From: Candidatus Tyloplasma litorale
GTDB taxonomy: Bacteria > Bacillota_I > Bacilli_A > Mycoplasmatales > Hepatoplasmataceae
Length of the DNA stretch: 64,000 nucleotides
Assembly (NCBI GenBank): GCA_027943885.1
Contig: AP027078.1
Location: forward strand, 186,001 to 250,000
Direction: 5' to 3'
In this document: positions 59,299 through 64,000 of the stretch, in pieces
How positions within the stretch are numbered: the stretch's first letter is position 1
How the letters are laid out: every line of letters begins with the position of its first letter
Program-made: the position numbers and the translations under genes
The notes under the pieces: generated by a model
The model's database searches: none
The model's input: only the letters and a program-made list of their open reading frames with translations
What the model was told of the DNA's origin: nothing

Positions 59299-59732
59299 TG
59301 AAAAATAAAAAAAATAGGTTAATTAAAATACTTGTTCTAATGCTTTTTATATTTTCGATATTACTTTCAGCAAATTTATTTTTTCTTCAATTTAATAGAA
59401 ATAATGATGAAAATGATTCTTTGGATTTAATTGATCTTTTGCCAAATAATGAAAAAATTTATATGAATTGACCATACATATCTGAAAATAAATTATCAAA
59501 ATCTATAATAGATTATGAAGGAAATATTGATTTTTATTTATTTCAAACTATATTTGAAGAAGAATTATATAGTAAATTTGAATATAATACAAAATGATTA
59601 ACAATAGAATATGAAAAGGAATTAAATGTCATTTATGTATATGTAAAATATGGATTAAAAATATATGATGGTAAAATTATTCTAAATAACACTCATATAT
59701 ATAAATTTACATTAATAAATAATAATGTATAA
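59298..59732 (+). CDS. Membrane-anchored hypothetical protein, 144 aa
   Basis: N-terminal signal-anchor (KKNRLIKILVLMLFIFSILL, residues 4-23) with no lipobox Cys, followed by an external domain of about 115 residues rich in Tyr, Asn and Leu. Translationally coupled to the previous gene. No family recognised. Confidence 0.6.
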
Positions 59733-59733
59733 T
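59728..59733 (+). promoter_or_regulatory. -10 box of acpP, leaderless configuration
   Basis: TATAAT ending exactly 6 nt before the acpP ATG and overlapping the previous stop codon. Confidence 0.6.
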
Positions 59734-59739
59734 TAGACT

Positions 59740-59976
59740 ATGGAAAATATTGAAGAAAAAGTATTTGAAGAATTAAAAAAATTAATTAATAAAAAATACA
59801 ATAAAAATGTAGAATTAAATACTGTTTTAAATGAAACTGGAATAGATTCTTTAGATTTATTAGATTTAGTTGTTGAAGCAGAACAAGAAAATGGTGTGAC
59901 AATAACTGATGATGAATTAGTTTCAATGAAAACAATAGAAGATGTTGTAAAAGCTATTTCAACAAAATTAAAATAA
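59740..59976 (+). CDS. acpP: Acyl carrier protein
   Basis: 78 aa, acidic four-helix protein. NETGIDSLDLLDLVVEAEQ carries the Ser that receives phosphopantetheine. Serves as acyl carrier for phospholipid synthesis. No other fatty-acid genes are in the window. Confidence 0.93.
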   Translation: MENIEEKVFEELKKLINKKYNKNVELNTVLNETGIDSLDLLDLVVEAEQENGVTITDDELVSMKTIEDVVKAISTKLK

Positions 59977-60006
59977 ATAATTTTATATATTTTTTATTTT
60001 TTTTAT

Positions 60007-60012
60007 TATAAT
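60007..60012 (+). promoter_or_regulatory. -10 box of tRNA-Trp
   Basis: TATAAT 23 nt before the mature tRNA 5' end. Confidence 0.6.
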
Positions 60013-60035
60013 TAAAATGTTCAAAAGAACAAATT

Positions 60036-60112
60036 AGGAGTGTAGCTCAATTAGGCAGAGCAGTGGTCTTCAAAACCATCGGTTACGGGTTCGATTCCTG
60101 TCACTCCTGCCA
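60036..60112 (+). tRNA. trnW: tRNA-Trp, anticodon UCA
   Basis: 77 nt with encoded CCA. Acceptor stem AGGAGTG/CACTCCT, D arm GCTC...GAGC, anticodon stem GTGGT/ACCAT around the loop CTTCAAA (anticodon TCA at 60070-60072), T arm ACGGG-TTCGATT-CCTGT. UCA reads UGA (and by wobble UGG), explaining the in-frame TGA codons throughout. The normal length and lack of a long variable arm exclude tRNA-Sec. Confidence 0.96.
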
Positions 60113-60130
60113 TTTGCAAATGGAATTAAA

Positions 60131-60164
60131 AAATAACTCTATTCTATTAGAGTTATTTTTTTAT
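60131..60164 (+). terminator. Terminator after tRNA-Trp
   Basis: 11-bp stem AAATAACTCTA/TAGAGTTATTT then T run. Confidence 0.9.
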
Positions 60165-60172
60165 TTAAAAGG

Positions 60173-60178
60173 TATAAT
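60173..60178 (+). promoter_or_regulatory. -10 box, leaderless configuration
   Basis: TATAAT ending 9 nt before ATG 60188. Confidence 0.5.
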
Positions 60179-60187
60179 ATTTTTAAT

Positions 60188-60910
60188 ATGGTAGAAAAAC
60201 CAAAACCAAAAAAAGAGAATAATAAAACTCCAAAAAAAACCACAACTAAAAAACCACAATCAAAAAGCAATTCTAATATAAATAGTTCTTCTAATGTTAA
60301 TAAAACAAATATTAAGCCAGAAGGTAAAATAGTTGAAAAAAAACTTTATTTATATAAACCTAATTTTTTATTAAAGCTTGGAGTTACTTTTAATATAATA
60401 TTTGCATCTTTATTTTCTCTTTTGATTTTAACACTTCCTATAACAATTGTAGCAATTACTTTAAATGCTATGATTCTTGTTCCTAGGGTTAATACAAAAA
60501 GATATTGAGCAACTTGAAGAATAATTCCAATACTTCTTTCATTTTTACTTGCCTTTTTAGTTCTTGTTGGTGCTTGATTTTCATGATCATTTGTTTCTGG
60601 TATGGTTGACTCCTTTTTTGATTTTCTAAGTATGTTATCCTTTTGAAAAAAGGAACCAATAAATGTTGCAGCATTTGATAAAATGTCAGAAACAATTCAA
60701 ACAGTTATAGGTACTGGTTTTATTTTTATTGCTTCTATAGGTAATGTTCTTATATTGTTTGGATGATATAAAGGTAAAGAAATTGCTATTGTTAAAACTA
60801 GAGAAAAAGAAGAAATAAAATCAGAACGTTGATATAGAAAAATATTAGGTGATAAAAAAATTGATACTTTAGATGAAATAGATGATGAAGATATCAAATA
60901 TGTAAAATAA
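60188..60910 (+). CDS. Membrane protein with Lys/Asn-rich N-terminal tail
   Basis: 240 aa. Residues 1-50 are low-complexity and strongly basic (KPKPKKENNKTPKKTTTKKP). About four hydrophobic segments follow (residues 60-78, 80-98, 109-133 and 172-193), ending in a charged cytosolic tail with the acidic end DTLDEIDDEDIKYVK. No family recognised; it could be a nucleoid- or RNA-contacting membrane protein, which is speculation. Confidence 0.65.
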
Positions 60911-60930
60911 TTTATTTATTAAATACTATG

Positions 60931-60936
60931 TATAAT
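60931..60936 (+). promoter_or_regulatory. -10 box of obgE, leaderless configuration
   Basis: TATAAT ending 9 nt before the obgE ATG. Confidence 0.5.
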
Positions 60937-60945
60937 TAATACATT

Positions 60946-62232
60946 ATGAAGCAAATATCTTTTATTGATCAAGCAATTATAAAAATTAAAGCAGGCGATG
61001 GAGGCTCAGGTAAAATGGGTTTTCACAAAGAAAAATATGTTGAACATGGTGGACCATCTGGTGGAAATGGTGGAAATGGTGGATCAATTTTTTTCATTGC
61101 TACTAGTAATGAAAATACACTTATGAAGTATAAAGGAAAAACAATTTATAAAGGAAATAATGGATCTGATGGTGGTTTAAAAAATATGACCGGTGCTAGA
61201 GGTGAAAATATTTTTTTAGAAGTTCCTATTGGAACAGAAATTTTTGAAAATGGAAAAAAACAAGTTGATTTACAATTTGATGGACAAATATGATTAGCTT
61301 CGCAAGGTGGTAAAGGAGGAAGAGGAAATAAATCCTTTAAGTCATCTAAAAATACTGCTCCTACATTATTTGAATATGGTGAAAAAGTTGATTGAAAAGA
61401 ATTAACACTTAATCTAAAAGTTCTTGCAGATGTTGGTTTATTAGGTTTTCCTAATGCAGGAAAATCAACTTTAGTTTCTTCTGTTACTAATGCAAAACCC
61501 AAAATAGCAAATTATGAGTTTACAACATTAGTTCCTCAATTAGGTGTTGTAAAAATTAAAAATGAAGATTTTGTCATTACGGATTTACCAGGATTGATAG
61601 ATGGTGCTTCTAAAAATAAGGGAATGGGAATTTCTTTTTTAAAACATCTTTCTAGAACAAGGATTATTATTCATTTAATAGATTCTACTAAGGAAGATTT
61701 GTTAAAAAAATATAGAAAATTAAGAAAAGAACTTAAATCATATTCAAAAGAATTAAGTGAAAAAAGAGAAATAATAGTTTTTTCTAAATGTGATTTAATT
61801 AATGAAGAAAAAAAATTAGAAATAAGAAAAGATTTTAAAAATAATAATATTCACTTTATATCTGCAATTACAAGAGAAGGTATTATATCTCTTTTGGATA
61901 ATGTTATAAAAAATCTTAAAGAAATTAAAAAAGAAGAACAAGAAAAATTTAATAATTTAATGAATCAAGAAGAGGATTTGGAAATATTTAGTTTAAAAGA
62001 AAAAGAGGATCCATTAATGATTAAATATTCAAATGGTATTTGAACAATATCTAATGATTTTACTAAATATTGAGCAAATAGAATTCCTTTAAATTCTTCA
62101 GAAAATTCATGAAGATTAATGTCAAAATTTAAAACAAAAGGAATTATTGATAAATTAATTACAGCAGGAATTAAAGATGGCGATATGATAGCTGTTAAAA
62201 ATTCTCCATTTATAATAAAATATAATAAATAA
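60946..62232 (+). CDS. obgE: GTPase Obg
   Basis: 428 aa, full length. Glycine-rich Obg fold (GDGGSGKMGFHKEKYVEHGG, GGNGGNGGSI), G domain with G1 GFPNAGKST, G2 FTTLVPQLG, G3 DLPGLIDGAS, G4 FSKCD and G5 SAIT, then the OCT domain ending IKDGDMIAVKNSPFIIKY. Ribosome-associated GTPase for 50S maturation. Confidence 0.97.
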
Positions 62233-62240
62233 TAATTAAT

Positions 62241-63404
62241 ATGAAAAATATTAGAAAATATCATACTGATGTAAAATATTTAACAAAAAGTGAATTTGAT
62301 AATGAAGAAATAAATCATAAAGATGTTAAAAATTGAGAAGAAGTATTGGAATATAGAAAAAAATATTCATTTGAAATTCCATTAATTCAAGAAAATTATA
62401 AAAATGTTTTTTTAACACAAACTCCTTGAATACTACAAAAAGAAATAAAATTAATTTCAAAATTTTCTGAATTACAACAAAATGTATTAGTTAATATTTC
62501 TTGAAAATATAATTCAGCAATTTTAATGAATGATATTTCTTTAAAATCTTTTGTAAATGATATTCATTGATTACTTAATGAATATAAATTTTCTAGAAAA
62601 ATTATTGAAAACTTAATTTCAAATAATACTTTAGAAAGAAATGAAAAAGATGAAGACGAAGAAAAAATAATTTTTATTTATAATAATTTAGAAAAAATAA
62701 TTTCTAAATTATGTATGCCGATAGAAATTTATAAAATATTTTATTCTGATAAAACATTTAATCAAAAAAAATTTGGTGATATTCATACTTCTTTAGTTAT
62801 GACATTAAAATCTAATAAGATAAATTCTATTTTAACTAAATGTTCAGCAATTTTATATTCCATTTTATCTACAAAAATGTTTGGTGATGTTTCTTATGAA
62901 ATAGCTTTATTATCTCTACTATCTTTATTAAGAAATTCATATAATGGTGAATTATTTAAAGGAATATCACTTTTTAAAACATTGGACTATTTTAAATACC
63001 GAATTATTCAACTTGTAGATGAGGTTAAAAATTCTGATGGTGATTTAACATTTTTGACACAAGAATTTTCTAATATTTTAATTTATTGTGGTGATTTAGC
63101 AACTGATCAAATAAATGATTTTATTAAATATAGTGAACGTTATAATATTTTGAGTGAAAAAGATAAAAACAAAAATTATGTAAATATTTTAAAAAAGTAT
63201 CCTCAATTATCAAAAATGCAAGCTAGATTTTATATTGATAATAGTAAAAAAAATTATAAATATACAATAAAAGATTTTAAAGAATATTCTAAATCCTCAT
63301 ATGAAACTTCAAGATATTCACTTGAAAAATTAGTGAAAGTTAATTTATATTCAAAAGAAAAAGTTGGCAAAAAATATATTTATATTCCAAAAGAAAAAAA
63401 ATAG
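62241..63404 (+). CDS. Fic-fold-like protein without the catalytic motif, with C-terminal winged helix
   Basis: 387 aa. The segment ALLSLLSLLRNSYNGELF-KGISLFKTLDYFKYRIIQLVDEVKNSDGDLTFLTQEFSNIL follows the pattern of the second half of Fic domains (xISLxK...YY..L....NGDLTxFlxFF), and the last ~70 residues (YTIKDFKEYSKSSYETSRYSLEKLVKVNLYSKEKVGKKYIYIP) look like the winged helix many Fic proteins carry. The HPFxxGNGR motif is absent, so enzymatic AMPylation is unlikely. Possibly a regulator. The true Fic protein is at 14448. Confidence 0.45.
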
Positions 63405-63435
63405 CAAAAAAAATAACTTTTTGCTATTTTTTTTG
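63401..63435. terminator. Terminator, shaped like the following operator
   Basis: TAGCAAAAA/TTTTTGCTA stem with T8 tail, after the Fic-like gene. Its arms are nearly those of the inverted repeat at 63449-63473. Confidence 0.8.
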
Positions 63436-63441
63436 TATAAT
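63436..63441 (+). promoter_or_regulatory. -10 box of clpB
   Basis: TATAAT 7 nt upstream of the CIRCE-like repeat. Confidence 0.6.
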
Positions 63442-63448
63442 AAAAATG

Positions 63449-63473
63449 TAGCAAAAAATATGTTGATTTGCTA
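63449..63473 (+). promoter_or_regulatory. CIRCE-like HrcA operator of clpB
   Basis: Inverted repeat TAGCAAA-N11-TTTGCTA, 25 nt, the same overall length as the core of the CIRCE element (TAGCACTC-N9-GAGTGCTA) with conserved outer TAGC/GCTA. It sits at the transcription start of a heat-shock gene, which is where HrcA binds. Confidence 0.65.
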
Positions 63474-63485
63474 AAAAGGAAAAAA

Positions 63486-64000
63486 ATGTTTAATGCACAA
63501 TTTACACCCAATCCTTCCAATGATCCAAAGTTATTAGAAAAATATGGACGTAATTTAACTGAATTAGCTTTAAAAGGAAAATTAGATCCAGTCATTGGAA
63601 AAGAACAAGAAATAAGAAGAATTATAAGAGTTTTATCCAGAAGAACTAAAAATAATCCTATTCTTATAGGAGAACCAGGAATTGGAAAAACTGCTATTGT
63701 TGAAGGCTTAGCTTTTAGAATAGTGAAAAATGAAGTTCCTGATAATATAAAAGAAGTTGAAATATATGAATTAGAAATGGGTTCATTAATAGCAGGTGCT
63801 AAATTTCAAGGTGAATTTGAAGAAAGACTTAAAGCAATAATTAATAAAGTTAAATATTCTCAAGGAAAAATAATTTTATTTATTGATGAAATACACACTT
63901 TAGTTGGAACAGGTCGAAATCAAGGATCTCTTGATGCTGCTAATATATTAAAACCTGCTTTGGCAAGAGGTGATTTTAGATTAATTGGCGCAACAACTCC
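63486..64000 (+). CDS. clpB: Chaperone ClpB, start only, N-domain-less form
   Basis: The first 171 residues are visible. The protein begins almost directly with [33 protein letters not shown], the start of AAA domain 1, so the N-terminal Clp_N domain is absent as in other Mollicutes. Walker A GEPGIGKT, Walker [13 protein letters not shown] and the pore loop [11 protein letters not shown] are present. Rescues aggregated proteins with DnaK. GGAAAAAA ribosome site. Continues past the window. Confidence 0.95.
   Translation, partial: MFNAQFTPNPSNDPKLLEKYGRNLTELALKGKLDPVIGKEQEIRRIIRVLSRRTKNNPILIGEPGIGKTAIVEGLAFRIVKNEVPDNIKEVEIYELEMGSLIAGAKFQGEFEERLKAIINKVKYSQGKIILFIDEIHTLVGTGRNQGSLDAANILKPALARGDFRLIGATT

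Noticed and set aside
60036-60112. tRNA-Sec
   Set aside because: Anticodon UCA fits, but the arm lengths are those of a normal tRNA and selenocysteine is not expected; UGA is used as Trp.

Overview
The window comes from a very AT-rich Mollicutes (Mycoplasmatota) genome that reads UGA as tryptophan. Nearly every long gene contains in-frame TGA at Trp positions, and a tRNA-Trp with anticodon UCA lies at 60036-60112. The division cluster mraZ-rsmH-ftsA-like-ftsZ-sepF and the GlcNAc cluster fit this phylum. I cannot name the genus from sequence alone.

Layout. (1) 1-7501, housekeeping: 3' part of leuS, a PemK/MazF-like protein, a minus-strand membrane permease, two tandem GIY-YIG/DUF4357 nucleases, rsmD, a HAD phosphatase and a 70-aa membrane protein. 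(2) 7763-38151, about 30 kb of accessory genes that look like one defence island: a Pif1/RecD-like helicase; a type III mod-res pair; a minus-strand operon Fic > PemK-like > TIR-like > membrane protein; four intact DUF262 (GmrSD-type) proteins plus a chimeric DUF262 remnant; a C5 methyltransferase overlapping one DUF262-HNH gene, followed by a KAP NTPase; an Abi-like broken gene; a TIR-like pseudogene convergent with a small membrane protein; two large membrane-anchored proteins; and a C5 methyltransferase with a (GA)n tract 2 nt upstream of an HNH endonuclease. (3) 38154-47828, translation genes: an L20-type attenuation leader and infC-rpmI-rplT, an M42 peptidase, HAD hydrolase, SpoU methyltransferase, trxA, pheS-pheT, a MATE transporter, rpmF-nusB. 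(4) 47989-52533, GlcNAc uptake and catabolism (PTS EIICB, nagA, cutC-like, nagB). (5) 52582-56540, division cluster. (6) 56637-64000, proS, two hypothetical genes, acpP, tRNA-Trp, a membrane protein, obgE, a Fic-like protein and the start of clpB behind a CIRCE-like operator.

Best observations: LeuRS has lost its whole CP1 editing domain and PheT lacks the C-terminal FDX-ACB domain, which points to relaxed translational quality control. One C5 methyltransferase carries 16 AG repeats and is currently in frame, so it is predicted to be phase variable and coupled to its endonuclease. The DUF262 genes show exchange of segments. Two operons (Fic/PemK-like/TIR/membrane, and MTase/DUF262-HNH/KAP) are candidates for undescribed defence systems. 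At least nine genes have a TATAAT box ending exactly 6 or 9 nt before the start codon, which implies leaderless mRNAs.

All functional calls come from reading motifs and translations by eye. No database search was run.
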